A stretch of DNA of 64,000 nt from contig NZ_QQSV01000013.1 in NCBI RefSeq assembly GCF_003351145.1, forward strand, positions 1 to 64,000. Reading direction: 5' to 3'. Position 1 is the stretch's first letter; each line of letters opens with the position of its first letter. Position numbers and translations under genes: made by a program. Of the stretch, positions 8,257 through 16,969 are shown piece after piece. Below the pieces are notes generated by a model. The model was not told the origin of the DNA and ran no database searches. It worked only from the letters and a program-made list of their open reading frames with translations. Source of the stretch: Meiothermus sp. QL-1 (GTDB lineage: Bacteria > Deinococcota > Deinococci > Deinococcales > Thermaceae).

Positions 8257-10941
8257 CTAAAGGCCCGGGAGCACCAGGCCCAGGTAGAACCGGGGCCCCA
8301 CCTCCCCCAGGCCCTGCGCAGCCCCCACGGCCAGGCTCGAGCCCGGGGCCAGGTAGAACAGGGTCAGGCCCAGCCGCAGCTCTGCGCCTAAGGAGAAACG
8401 GACCTGGGAGAGGTCCAGCGGCGAGCCAGCCACCCCGGCGTCCAGAAAGAGCGAGAGGCTCAGGTCATCGAAAAAGAGGGGCCAGTTGCCCAGGCCCCGC
8501 TCGATGGCCAGGGGCGGCAGGCGGTACTCGAGCGAGCCCACCAGGGCCTGGGCCCCCACCAGCCGCCCCGGCCCATACCCCCGCACCGAGAGCACCGGCC
8601 TCTCCCCCAGCACCAAGGGGGAGACCCCCAGGTCGAAGGCGTCGTAGGCCAAAGGCGAGGTGGTCAGACCACCCCCCACCCGCAGCCCAATCACATGCGA
8701 GGCTTCCAGCGGCAGACGAAACTGCAGCCCAAAGGCCCCCTGCACCCGGTAGCGCCAGTCCGGGCTGCCCTCCCGCAGGAAAGCGGTGCCCAGCAGGCGC
8801 AAGCGGGCCAGGCTGCGGGAGAGGTCCGCCGCGCTCTGCTGGCCGGCGGAAAGCCCCAGGGTGAAGGCGTGGGTCACGGTGTTTCGGGTGGGGTCAAGGG
8901 CAGGCTCGAGCAGGCTGGTGCGGGTGTACTGCAGCTCCAGGCCGCCTTCTGGGGTGGGGAACAAAGCGCCCACACCCTGGGCATCCTGCCCCATTGCCCC
9001 CAGCAGGCGGAGCTGCAAAGGAAACCCCAGCCCCGCATACTGGTAGGTAAGGCCGTAAAAGACCCCCCCCAGGCCCCCACCAAAGCCCAGCCGCAGCGCA
9101 TAGGCGTGAAGGCCCACCGGGTCGGCCGCCCCGAACGAGACCCCCGGCCCCTCCGGCCCCAGGGGCAACCAGTAAAGCGGCCGCAGGTAGGCCAGGGGGT
9201 TGTAGGGCTCCCCCTGGGCGGGCGCTGGGGGCTGGAAGGGAGGCAGGGGTTCGCGGGAAAGCTCCACCCGCCGCCAGCTCGAGGGGTCGTAGGGCATTCG
9301 GTAGAGGTTGTACCCCGTCTCGTCGTAGCCGCTAAAGATGATCTGCTGGCGGGTGTGGGCTATGGCCGGCTGGTAGGCCCCGGTGAGCAGGTTGGTCACC
9401 TGAAAAACCGCGCCGTCGGCCAAGCGGTAGGCGTAGAGGTTGTACACCCCCCCTGCGTCGCTGCTATAGATCACGTACTGCCCATCGGGGCTGAAGACCG
9501 GGTCGGCCTCCACGTTTCTGTCCTGGGTCAAGGCCTCCAGCGCCCCCGTGGCCAGGGTATAGCGGTAGAGGTCCTGGAACCCCCCCCGCCGCAGCAAAGC
9601 GAGCACCAGGGTGTTGCCGTCTGGGGCCACCGCAAAGGAGTGGATGACCCCGTCCTGGTGAGGAAAGCTGCGCAGCGGCTGGATGCGCTCCAGGTCGATG
9701 AAGTAGCGGGCCAGTTCGGTGGAGCCGTCCGGGGTGTTCTTGGCCAAAAAGATGCTCTTGCCGTCGGGGGCATAGCGGGCGTAATACACCCGCTCCTCCC
9801 GGGTAAGGCGCTTTACCCGGCCCTCCAGGCGGTCGTACTGGTAGAGGTCGCTCAGGTGGTACCGCCCCTCGCGCCGAGAGGCCACATAGAGCAGGTAGCG
9901 CCCATCCGGCGACCACTCGGGGTGGCGGGCCAAACCGCTCAAAAGCTCACGGTCCTGGGCGTTTGCCACCAGGCGTAGCCCGCTGCGCAGCGGTGAACTT
10001 TGGGCATAGACCAGGCCACTCGCTGAATCGGTGGCCCCCTCGCTGTAGAAACCCAGGTGGGTAAGCTTCTCTGCCTGGGTAAGGCCCTGGGCGCGAATCC
10101 GGGCTATCTCCTCGGCAAACTCTCCCGGAAGCCAGCGCAAAAAGTCGGCATAGAGCTGGTCCAGCGAGAGCCCAAAAGCCCGGACAAAGGGCTCGTTGAA
10201 GTCCTTGAGAGCCAGCATCCCAGCGTTGGCCTCGGTGAAGCGGCGGTAGGCGTCCGGGCCGAAACGCACCTCCAGGTACTTCACCAGCCAAGCACCATAG
10301 TTGTAGGCCAGCAGGCCCAGCGGGGGCCAGGTAGTGCGGCTGTAGGCCTGGCGGATCTCGTCCAGGCTGGGAAAGCGCCCCGAGAGAACCATCTGCCGCA
10401 GCACCATGCGGGTGGTGGCATCGTTCAGCCGCGAGGCCCCGAGCTTTTTGTACTTCAGGTAAAGCACCGTCCCCTCCACGAAGGGGAAGGGTTTGATGGC
10501 GCTTTGGGCCGGGAGCTGGCCGAAGATACGGGTCGACTCCCTGAGGGGGCCCCGCACCTGGGTCAGGTCGAAAAGGTGGGCCACCTCGTGGAAGATAACC
10601 GTCTCCCACCAGGAGGAAAGGCGCGGGTTGAACCAGTCGGCCATGCGGAACTGCGCGGTGTAGATACCAACCAGGTTCTGGGTGGGGTCGGCGAAACCGT
10701 TGAGAACGTCGCCCACGTCGCCCAGCACCAGGTTGAGCCGGTTGGGGGGCGGCTCGAATTCTTCCCGCAGCAGGGCGTAGGCCCGCTCGGCGTGCAACGC
10801 GGCCTCGGCCGCCACCCGCTCCAGGCCCTGGTGGTAGTGGATGTCGAAGTGCTCGGTGCGCAGGGTGAACCAGGCCTGGGTGGGGTTGAACTGGGCCCAG
10901 CCCAGGGAAAACAGCAGCACCAGGGAAAGCCAGCGGTGCAT
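8257..10941 (-). CDS. HExxH peptidase-like / TolB-type propeller / outer-membrane barrel protein
   Basis: 894 aa. Residues 1-17 form a signal peptide. Residues ~20-290 resemble the peptidase-MA (gluzincin) fold with HEVAH at 118-122. Residues ~300-560 show repeated blade motifs such as PEWSPDGRYLLYVAS, ARYAPDGKSIFLAK and PVFSPDGQYVIYSSD, a TolB/PD40-like propeller. Residues ~590-894 alternate polar/hydrophobic strands ending in FYLGLVLPGL, typical of an outer-membrane beta-barrel. An envelope-anchored protease or assembly factor is likely; substrate unknown. TATACT at 10948-10953 sits 6 bases before ATG, so the mRNA is probably leaderless. Confidence 0.7.
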   Translation of the reverse strand: MHRWLSLVLLFSLGWAQFNPTQAWFTLRTEHFDIHYHQGLERVAAEAALHAERAYALLREEFEPPPNRLNLVLGDVGDVLNGFADPTQNLVGIYTAQFRMADWFNPRLSSWWETVIFHEVAHLFDLTQVRGPLRESTRIFGQLPAQSAIKPFPFVEGTVLYLKYKKLGASRLNDATTRMVLRQMVLSGRFPSLDEIRQAYSRTTWPPLGLLAYNYGAWLVKYLEVRFGPDAYRRFTEANAGMLALKDFNEPFVRAFGLSLDQLYADFLRWLPGEFAEEIARIRAQGLTQAEKLTHLGFYSEGATDSASGLVYAQSSPLRSGLRLVANAQDRELLSGLARHPEWSPDGRYLLYVASRREGRYHLSDLYQYDRLEGRVKRLTREERVYYARYAPDGKSIFLAKNTPDGSTELARYFIDLERIQPLRSFPHQDGVIHSFAVAPDGNTLVLALLRRGGFQDLYRYTLATGALEALTQDRNVEADPVFSPDGQYVIYSSDAGGVYNLYAYRLADGAVFQVTNLLTGAYQPAIAHTRQQIIFSGYDETGYNLYRMPYDPSSWRRVELSREPLPPFQPPAPAQGEPYNPLAYLRPLYWLPLGPEGPGVSFGAADPVGLHAYALRLGFGGGLGGVFYGLTYQYAGLGFPLQLRLLGAMGQDAQGVGALFPTPEGGLELQYTRTSLLEPALDPTRNTVTHAFTLGLSAGQQSAADLSRSLARLRLLGTAFLREGSPDWRYRVQGAFGLQFRLPLEASHVIGLRVGGGLTTSPLAYDAFDLGVSPLVLGERPVLSVRGYGPGRLVGAQALVGSLEYRLPPLAIERGLGNWPLFFDDLSLSLFLDAGVAGSPLDLSQVRFSLGAELRLGLTLFYLAPGSSLAVGAAQGLGEVGPRFYLGLVLPGL

Positions 10942-10947
10942 GGGCCC

Positions 10948-10953
10948 AGTATA
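10948..10953 (-). promoter_or_regulatory. Leaderless -10 box
   Basis: TATACT on the minus strand, 6 bases upstream of the ATG at 10941. Confidence 0.5.
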
Positions 10954-10954
10954 G

Positions 10955-11518
10955 CTAGCGCCGCTTTTTGACCAGCCAGGCCTCCTCGGCCACCCCCTCC
11001 CGCCAGTTGACTACCCGGGCCAGGGTGAAGAGCAGGTCCGAAAGCCGGTTGAGGTAGCGCAAAGCCTCGGCGTTGACCGCTTCCTGGCGCATGAGGGCCA
11101 CCACCCGCCGCTCGGCCCGGCGGGCGATGGTGCGGGCCAGGTGCAAAGCCGCCGCCGCGGGGTGGCCGCCAGGATGGACGAAGCCCCGGAAGGGGGGGGC
11201 CTCCTCCTGGTAGCGGTCGATCAGGGCCTCGAGCCGGGCCACATCCTCGGCCTCCATCCGAACCAGGTTGCGCTCATAGGGGCTGCCCATCCGGGTGGCC
11301 AGGTCGGCCCCCAGGTCGAAGAGAGCGTTCTGCAGGTACTCCAGGTCGGCCTGGATGTCGCGGTGGGCCGGGGGCAGAAGGGAGCGGGCCAGCCCAATCG
11401 CGCTGTTGGCCTCGTCCACGGTGCCATAGGCCTCTACCCGGGGGTGGTCCTTGCCCACCCGTTCGGCCCCGTACAGCCCCGTCTCCCCCTGGTCGCCGGT
11501 TCGGGTGTAGATCTTCAT
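10955..11518 (-). CDS. PduO-type cob(I)alamin adenosyltransferase
   Basis: 187 aa. Converts cob(I)alamin plus ATP to adenosylcobalamin. The ATP-binding N terminus TRTGDQGETGL and the EAYGTVDEANSAIG block are diagnostic, as is the C-terminal RAERRVVAL helix. Adenosylcobalamin is the cofactor of methylmalonyl-CoA mutase, whose GTPase chaperone MeaB is encoded at 53.0 kb. It shares a 42-base divergent promoter region with gatB; TAGAGT lies 6 bases before its ATG. Confidence 0.92.
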   Translation of the reverse strand: MKIYTRTGDQGETGLYGAERVGKDHPRVEAYGTVDEANSAIGLARSLLPPAHRDIQADLEYLQNALFDLGADLATRMGSPYERNLVRMEAEDVARLEALIDRYQEEAPPFRGFVHPGGHPAAAALHLARTIARRAERRVVALMRQEAVNAEALRYLNRLSDLLFTLARVVNWREGVAEEAWLVKKRR

Positions 11519-11524
11519 ACCCCC

Positions 11525-11530
11525 ACTCTA
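11525..11530 (-). promoter_or_regulatory. Leaderless -10 box of the adenosyltransferase gene
   Basis: TAGAGT on the minus strand, 6 bases before the ATG at 11518. Confidence 0.5.
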
Positions 11531-11545
11531 CCCCTACAGGCTGCC

Positions 11546-11551
11546 TATAAT
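11546..11551 (+). promoter_or_regulatory. Consensus -10 box of gatB
   Basis: TATAAT, 9 bases before the gatB ATG at 11561, with no ribosome-binding sequence between; predicts a leaderless or near-leaderless transcript. Confidence 0.6.
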
Positions 11552-11560
11552 GTTCGGGGT

Positions 11561-12985
11561 ATGTCCGAGTTCGAAGCCGTGGTGGGGCTGGAAATCCACC
11601 TCCACCTCAAGACCCAGAGCAAGATGTTCTGTGGGTGTGCCGCCGACTACTTCGGCGAGGCGCCCAACACCCGCACCTGCCCGGTCTGTTTGGGGCTTCC
11701 AGGGGTGCTGCCGGTGGTCAACGCCCAGGCAGTGGAGTTTGGCATCCTCTTCGGCCTGGCCCTCAACTGCCAGATTGCCCCCTGGACCCAGTTCCACCGC
11801 AAAAGCTACTACTACCCGGACATGCCCAAAAACTACCAAATCTCCCAGTACGACCTGCCCATCGCCAAGGACGGCTACCTGGAGGTGGAAGGCCGGCGGG
11901 TGCGCATCCGCCGCATCCACTTGGAGGAGGACGCGGCCAAGTCGATCCATCCCGAAGGGGCCCCCTACTCCCTCATCGACCTCAACCGGGCCGGTGCTCC
12001 TCTCATCGAGATGGTCACCGAACCCGACCTCCGCACCCCGGAGGAGGCCCGCAGCTTCCTCGTCCACATTCGCTCAATCGCCCAAACCCTGGGCATCTCC
12101 GATGCCAACCCGGAAGAGGGCAAGATGCGGGCCGACGTCAACGTCTCGGTTCGACGGGTGGGAGCGCCTTTGGGCACCAAGGTGGAGATCAAGAACCTCA
12201 ACTCCTTCAAAAGCGTAGCCCGGGCCCTGGAGTACGAGATCCGGCGCCAGCAGGAGCTCCTCCGCAGCGGCCGCCCGGTGACCCAGGCCACCTTGGGCTG
12301 GGACGAGGCCGCGGGCAAGACCTACGTGCTCCGGCTCAAGGAGGAGGAGGCCGACTACCGCTACTTCCCCGACCCCGACCTGCCTCCGTTGGTGGTGGAC
12401 GAGGCCTGGCTGAAGCGGCTCAAAACCGCCATGCCCGAGCTACCGGCGGAGAAGTACGCCCGCTACGTGAGGGCCGGGGTGCGCCCCTACGACGCCGAAA
12501 TTCTGGCCTACAACGCTTCCCTGGCCCGCTTCTTCGACCAGGCCCTGGGCCTTTATACGGGCAACCCCCAGACCCTGGCCAACCTGCTCAACGCTGAGGT
12601 GGCCGGCTACCTCAACGAGCAGGGCCTGGAGGTGCAGGCCACCGCCCTCACCCCCCAGAACCTGGCCCGGCTGGCCGCCCTCTTCGAGCGGCGGGAGATC
12701 ACCAACCGGGTGCTCTCGGAGCTTTTGCCGGAGGTTATGCAGGGGGCTGACCCGGTGCGGCTGGTGGAGGAGCGGGGCCTGCGGGCGGTGGCCGACGAGG
12801 GCGCGCTCAGGCCCATCGTAGAGCGGGTGGTGGCGGAAAACCCCAAAGTGGTGGAGCAGGTGCGTGCGGGGAACCTCAAGGCCGCCAACGCCCTGGTGGG
12901 ACCTATCATGCGGGAGACCCGGGGCACGGCCAAAGCCGACGTGGTCAAGCGAATGCTGGGGGAGATGCTGGGGGTGGAGCTTTGA
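11561..12985 (+). CDS. gatB: Aspartyl/glutamyl-tRNA(Asn/Gln) amidotransferase subunit B
   Basis: 474 aa, full length. GatB works with GatA and GatC to amidate misacylated Asp-tRNAAsn or Glu-tRNAGln. Seen are the N-terminal VGLEIHLHLKTQSKMFC (with CxxC-type zinc cysteines CGC and CPVC), the YYYPDMPKNYQISQY block and the GKMRADVNVS segment; the C-terminal ~150 residues are the YqeY-like helical domain. gatA and gatC are not in this window. The reading frame is open upstream to about 11141 but only as antisense of the adenosyltransferase; the TATAAT box and protein alignment fix ATG 11561. Confidence 0.96.
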   Translation: MSEFEAVVGLEIHLHLKTQSKMFCGCAADYFGEAPNTRTCPVCLGLPGVLPVVNAQAVEFGILFGLALNCQIAPWTQFHRKSYYYPDMPKNYQISQYDLPIAKDGYLEVEGRRVRIRRIHLEEDAAKSIHPEGAPYSLIDLNRAGAPLIEMVTEPDLRTPEEARSFLVHIRSIAQTLGISDANPEEGKMRADVNVSVRRVGAPLGTKVEIKNLNSFKSVARALEYEIRRQQELLRSGRPVTQATLGWDEAAGKTYVLRLKEEEADYRYFPDPDLPPLVVDEAWLKRLKTAMPELPAEKYARYVRAGVRPYDAEILAYNASLARFFDQALGLYTGNPQTLANLLNAEVAGYLNEQGLEVQATALTPQNLARLAALFERREITNRVLSELLPEVMQGADPVRLVEERGLRAVADEGALRPIVERVVAENPKVVEQVRAGNLKAANALVGPIMRETRGTAKADVVKRMLGEMLGVEL

Positions 12986-13989
12986 ACTACCAGGAAGCCG
13001 GCGTTGACATCGAGCGGAAGGCCCGCACCCTGCAGGCCGCCCGCCGGCGCATCGAGGCCACCTATACCCCGGGGGTGATCCGCGGCCTGGGCGCTTTTGG
13101 GGGCATGCTGGCGGTCCCTGAGCTCAGGGGCCTGCGCGAACCGGTGCTGGTGGCCTCCACCGACGGGGTGGGCACCAAGACCCTGCTGGCCGCCCAGACC
13201 GGCCGTTACGAGGGCCTGGGCTTTGACCTGGTCAACCACGCGGTGAACGACCTGCTGGTCCAGGGGGCGCGGCCCCTCTTCTTCATGGACTACATCGCCA
13301 GCGCCAGGCTGGAGGAAGCGGTGCTCGCTGCAGTGCTGGCCTCGCTGGCCGAGGCTTGCCGGGCGGTGGGCATCCCCCTTTTGGGCGGGGAGACCGCCGA
13401 GATGCCGGGGGTCTACCAGGAAGGGGCGCTGGACCTGGCCGGGACCATCGTGGGGGTGGTGGAGCGGGAGCAAATCGTAGACGGCACAAAGGTGCAGCCC
13501 GGGGACGTGTTGCTGGCTTTGCCCTCCTCGGGGCTCCACACCAACGGGTACAGCCTGGCCCGCCGGGTATTCGCTGGGTGGGACCTGGAGGCGCCTCGAG
13601 GTGAGCTTGAAGGCCGCTCGCTGGCTGAGGCCCTGCTAGAGCCGCACCGCTGCTACCTGGAGGAGGTGAGCCTGCTCCAGCGGGAGGGGGTCGAAATCCG
13701 GGCCATGGCCCACATCACCGGCGGGGGGGTCTACGAGAACCTGCCGCGGGTACTGCCCGAGGGGCTCGGGGCCGAGATACAGCGGGGCAGCTTCCCCATC
13801 CCCCCCATCTTCCAGCTCATCCGGGAGGCCGGCCAGGTGGAGGAGGGCGAGATGTACCGGGTCTTCAATATGGGTCTTGGTTACATTCTGGTGCTAAGTC
13901 CAGCCATGGCCGCCCGGGCCCGGGCCCTACTACCCCAGGCCTACCCGGTGGGATATATCATGGAGGGGTCAGGGGTCCGCGTCGCCTGA
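12982..13989 (+). CDS. purM: Phosphoribosylformylglycinamidine cyclo-ligase
   Basis: AIR synthetase, fifth step of purine synthesis. DGVGTKT, the FDLVNHAVNDLLVQGA ATP-binding region and GGETAEMPG are PurM signatures; 335 aa is usual. The TTG start overlaps the gatB stop in TTGA, implying translational coupling. Only 14 bases separate it from the following phosphatase gene, and purD follows that, so this is a partial purine group. Confidence 0.95.
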   Translation: MNYQEAGVDIERKARTLQAARRRIEATYTPGVIRGLGAFGGMLAVPELRGLREPVLVASTDGVGTKTLLAAQTGRYEGLGFDLVNHAVNDLLVQGARPLFFMDYIASARLEEAVLAAVLASLAEACRAVGIPLLGGETAEMPGVYQEGALDLAGTIVGVVEREQIVDGTKVQPGDVLLALPSSGLHTNGYSLARRVFAGWDLEAPRGELEGRSLAEALLEPHRCYLEEVSLLQREGVEIRAMAHITGGGVYENLPRVLPEGLGAEIQRGSFPIPPIFQLIREAGQVEEGEMYRVFNMGLGYILVLSPAMAARARALLPQAYPVGYIMEGSGVRVA

Positions 13990-14003
13990 TACCCTGCCCT
14001 CCT

Positions 14004-14636
14004 ATGAAAGAGCTCTGGCTGGTGCGCCACGGAGAAACCCCCTGGAACGCCGAAGGGCGCTTCCAGGGTCACTACGACGTCGGCCTCTCCCCCGAGGGGC
14101 TGCGCCAAGCCTACCGGGTGGCTGAGCGGCTGGCCGCCTGCCGCCACCCCTTCGACGGCCTGTACAGCTCCGACCTGCAGCGGGCGGCCCTAACCGCCAA
14201 ACCCATCGCCGAGGCCCTGGGTCTCACCCCCGTCTACGACCCCCGCATCCGCGAGATCTACGCTGGAGAGCTGCAAGGTCTTTTGCGCAGCGAAAGCGAG
14301 CTGCGCTACCCGGAGTTCCACCGGGCCATCCAGCAGGACCCCTGGAACACCAGGCGCCCCGGGGGAGAGAGCATGGCCGACCTGGCCGCGCGGGTGGAGG
14401 CCTTTCTAGGAGACCTGCCCGATGGTCGCTTGCTGGTAGTAACCCATGGGGGGGTGATTCGGGCCGCGCTCAAAATCGTGCTGGGGCTGGACAATGGGGC
14501 CTGGCGCAGGTTCCAAATCCAGAACACCTCCATCACCCGCCTCCTCTATCCCGAGGGGCTGGCGCTCTCGGTGGGGGATGTGGGCCATCTGGAGGCCTGG
14601 GCCGAGGGGCTCATGGACGAGGTGGTCCTTTCCTAG
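14004..14636 (+). CDS. Histidine phosphatase family protein (phosphoglycerate mutase-like)
   Basis: 210 aa. The catalytic LVRHGETPWN is at residues 5-14, followed by the second histidine in VTHGGVIRA. The size and the short sequence between these motifs fit cofactor-dependent mutase-like phosphatases (CobC or GpmB class). Substrate is uncertain; it sits between purM and purD, so a purine-related phosphatase is possible. TACCCT 8 bases before ATG could give an internal leaderless start. Confidence 0.8.
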   Translation: MKELWLVRHGETPWNAEGRFQGHYDVGLSPEGLRQAYRVAERLAACRHPFDGLYSSDLQRAALTAKPIAEALGLTPVYDPRIREIYAGELQGLLRSESELRYPEFHRAIQQDPWNTRRPGGESMADLAARVEAFLGDLPDGRLLVVTHGGVIRAALKIVLGLDNGAWRRFQIQNTSITRLLYPEGLALSVGDVGHLEAWAEGLMDEVVLS

Positions 14637-14650
14637 TTATCCTGAGCGGC

Positions 14651-15895
14651 GTGAAAATTCTGGTGGTCGGTTCTGGAGGGCGCGAGCACGCCCTGTGCTG
14701 GAAGGTGGCGCAGTCCCCCCGGGTTACCCAGCTCTACGCCGCCCCGGGCAACCCTGGCATGGCCGAGCTGGCCGAGTGCATTCCCTGGGATGGCGATGTG
14801 GCCTGGCTGGCGGACTGGGCGCTTTCGGAGGGCATCGACCTGACCCTGGTGGGGCCAGAAGCCCCTTTGGTGGAAGGAATTGCCGATGCCTTCCAGGCCC
14901 GGGGGCTGCGCATTTTTGGCCCCACCCAGAAGGCGGCCATGATTGAAGGCTCCAAGGCGTACGCCAAGGGGCTTATGCAACGGCTCGGGATTCCCACTGC
15001 CCGCCACCGGAGCTTCAGCGACCCGCTCGAGGCCCTGGCCTATCTGGAACAGGTGGGGGTTCCCATCGTGGTCAAGGACTCGGGGCTGGCCGCGGGCAAG
15101 GGGGTGACAGTGGCCACGGAGCTGCAGCAGGCCCGCCAGGCGGTCCTGAACATCCTATCGGGGCCGGAGCGGGGGGAGGTGGTGATTGAGAGCTACCTGG
15201 AGGGCCCCGAGGTCACGGTGCTGGCCCTCACCGACGGGGTCACCATAAGACCCCTGCTGCCCTCGCAGGACCACAAGCGGCTGCTGGACGGCGACACCGG
15301 GCCCATGACCGGGGGTATGGGGGCCATCTGCCCCTACCCTCTGGCCCCCGGGGTGCTCAAGGAAGTCGAGGAGCGGATCCTGCGGCCGCTGGTGGACGGT
15401 CTGCGGGCCGAGGGCATCGTGTACAGGGGAGTGGTCTATGCCGGGCTGATGCTGACCGACGAGGGCCCCATGGTGCTGGAGTTCAACGCCCGCTTCGGCG
15501 ACCCGGAGTGCCAGGCCCTGCTGCCCTTGCTGGAGACCGACCTGGTCGAGCTGGCGCTGGCGGTGGTGGAGGGGCGGCTGCATGAGCTCGAGCCCACCTG
15601 GCGCCCCATGGCCTCGGCCTGCGTGGTCATGGCCGCCCCCGGCTACCCCGACGCCCCCCACAAGGGGCTGCCCCTGCGCCTGCCCCCCAGGCCGCCCCAA
15701 GGGGTGCTCTACTTCCAGGCCGGCACCCGCAGGAGCCCCCAGGGGCTCGTGACCCACGGGGGAAGGGTGCTGAATGTGGTGGGGCTGGGGCAGGACCTGA
15801 AAGAGGCTTTGCAGCGAGCCTACGCCGGGGTGGAAGCGGTCGAATTCGAACACGCCGTCTTCCGCAGGGACATCGGGCGGAAGGCCCTGTGGTAG
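14651..15895 (+). CDS. purD: Phosphoribosylamine-glycine ligase
   Basis: GAR synthetase, 414 aa, ATP-grasp enzyme of purine synthesis. The N terminus ILVVGSGGREHALCW, VVKDSGLAAGKGV, and LEFNARFGDPECQALLP are classical PurD blocks. GTG start, with TATCCT at 14638-14643 seven bases before it. Its TAG stop abuts, with no spacing, the stop of the convergent prenyl synthase. Confidence 0.96.
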   Translation: MKILVVGSGGREHALCWKVAQSPRVTQLYAAPGNPGMAELAECIPWDGDVAWLADWALSEGIDLTLVGPEAPLVEGIADAFQARGLRIFGPTQKAAMIEGSKAYAKGLMQRLGIPTARHRSFSDPLEALAYLEQVGVPIVVKDSGLAAGKGVTVATELQQARQAVLNILSGPERGEVVIESYLEGPEVTVLALTDGVTIRPLLPSQDHKRLLDGDTGPMTGGMGAICPYPLAPGVLKEVEERILRPLVDGLRAEGIVYRGVVYAGLMLTDEGPMVLEFNARFGDPECQALLPLLETDLVELALAVVEGRLHELEPTWRPMASACVVMAAPGYPDAPHKGLPLRLPPRPPQGVLYFQAGTRRSPQGLVTHGGRVLNVVGLGQDLKEALQRAYAGVEAVEFEHAVFRRDIGRKALW

Positions 15896-16906
15896 CTAGC
15901 CTTCCCGCCGGACCAGGCCCCGCAGAAGCTCCAGGGTCCGCAGGCCCCAGGCCTGCCGGGGGGCCCCTTCCAATACCGGCCAAAGAGCCGCCAGCCCCCG
16001 CTCGAGCATCCCCTCGGCCACCCCCAAGGCGTACTCCACGGCCCCGGTCTCGAGCAGGCGGCGGTGCAGCCAGGCCACCTCGCTCGCTGGCTTTTGTGCC
16101 CGGGGCATGGCCAGCAGCCGCTCGGCCCGCAAGCGCTCCTCCGGCGGGGCCTGGCGCAAAAAGCGCAGGAGAATCAAGGTGCGCTTGCCCTCCCACACAT
16201 CGCCCCCAATCTCCTTGCCGTACTTGGCCGGATCGCCCTTTAGGTTCAGGGCGTCATCCACAATCTGAAAGGCTGTGCCCAACAGCATCCCCCCGGCCTC
16301 AAAAGCCCCTGGGGGCTCCACCCCGGCCACCAAGGCCCCAAGCCGCAGTGGGGCCACCGCGGTGTAGTAGGCCGCCTTCTGCCCTACCATCTCCAGGTAG
16401 TCGGCCTCTTCCAGGTCAAAGCGCCCTTGGGCCATCCAGCTCATCTCCAGGTGCTGCCCCTGGGCGGTAAGCTCCACCAGACGGGCAAACTCCAGCAGCA
16501 CCTCCCGAGACACCCCGGCCCGGACCAGCAGGGCCCACTGCAGGGCGTGCAGGGCATCGCCCGCGTTCAAAGCCAGGGGCACCCCATAGAGCTTGTGCAG
16601 GGCGGGCCGGCCCCGCCGCTCGTCGGAGGCGTCCTCGATATCGTCGTGGATTAGGGCCCAGTTCTGGAAAAGCTCCAGGGCCGCTGCGGGGGGCAGGAGA
16701 TGGGGAAGCTCGGCCCCATAGGCCAGCCCGGTATACACCAGCAAGGTGCCCCGCAGCATCTTGCCGCCGCGCTCGGGGTAGTCGCGCAGCATCCGGGCAT
16801 ACTCGGCCAGCTCAGGGCGAGAGGCCGCCTCGGGCCGGGGCAGCCAGCCAAGCAGGTGAGCCTGGATGGCCTCGCGCACCTCGGCTGGGGAAAGGGCGGT
16901 GGTCAT
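15896..16906 (-). CDS. Polyprenyl diphosphate synthase (farnesyl/geranylgeranyl type)
   Basis: 336 aa. Head-to-tail condensation of isopentenyl diphosphate with allylic diphosphates. First aspartate-rich motif DDIED in ALIHDDIEDASDERRG near residue 86; second motif in QIVDDALN with the GDPAKYGKEIGGDVWEGKRT lysine/aspartate region. Product chain length cannot be read safely; the class serves carotenoid, quinone or membrane lipid synthesis, matching dxs 1.5 kb away. ATG 16906 lies 7 bases after TAGTAT. Confidence 0.9.
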   Translation of the reverse strand: MTTALSPAEVREAIQAHLLGWLPRPEAASRPELAEYARMLRDYPERGGKMLRGTLLVYTGLAYGAELPHLLPPAAALELFQNWALIHDDIEDASDERRGRPALHKLYGVPLALNAGDALHALQWALLVRAGVSREVLLEFARLVELTAQGQHLEMSWMAQGRFDLEEADYLEMVGQKAAYYTAVAPLRLGALVAGVEPPGAFEAGGMLLGTAFQIVDDALNLKGDPAKYGKEIGGDVWEGKRTLILLRFLRQAPPEERLRAERLLAMPRAQKPASEVAWLHRRLLETGAVEYALGVAEGMLERGLAALWPVLEGAPRQAWGLRTLELLRGLVRREG

Positions 16907-16913
16907 GGAGTAG

Positions 16914-16919
16914 ATACTA
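16914..16919 (-). promoter_or_regulatory. Leaderless -10 box of prenyl synthase
   Basis: TAGTAT on the minus strand, 7 bases before the ATG at 16906. Confidence 0.5.
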
Positions 16920-16969
16920 CCCTGGTGCGGCAGGGAGCGGTGCGCTAGACTTGGCTTTGAGGTGAGAGC

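Noticed and set aside
8695-9978. Rightward 427-codon open frame
   Set aside because: Antisense of the peptidase-propeller-barrel gene.
10942-11560. Cobalamin riboswitch near the adenosyltransferase
   Set aside because: Only 42 bases separate the divergent starts; there is no room for a riboswitch and the mRNA appears leaderless.
11141-12985. A 614-codon open frame extending gatB upstream
   Set aside because: The extra 140 codons are antisense to the cobalamin adenosyltransferase gene; a TATAAT box and the family N terminus fix the start at 11561.
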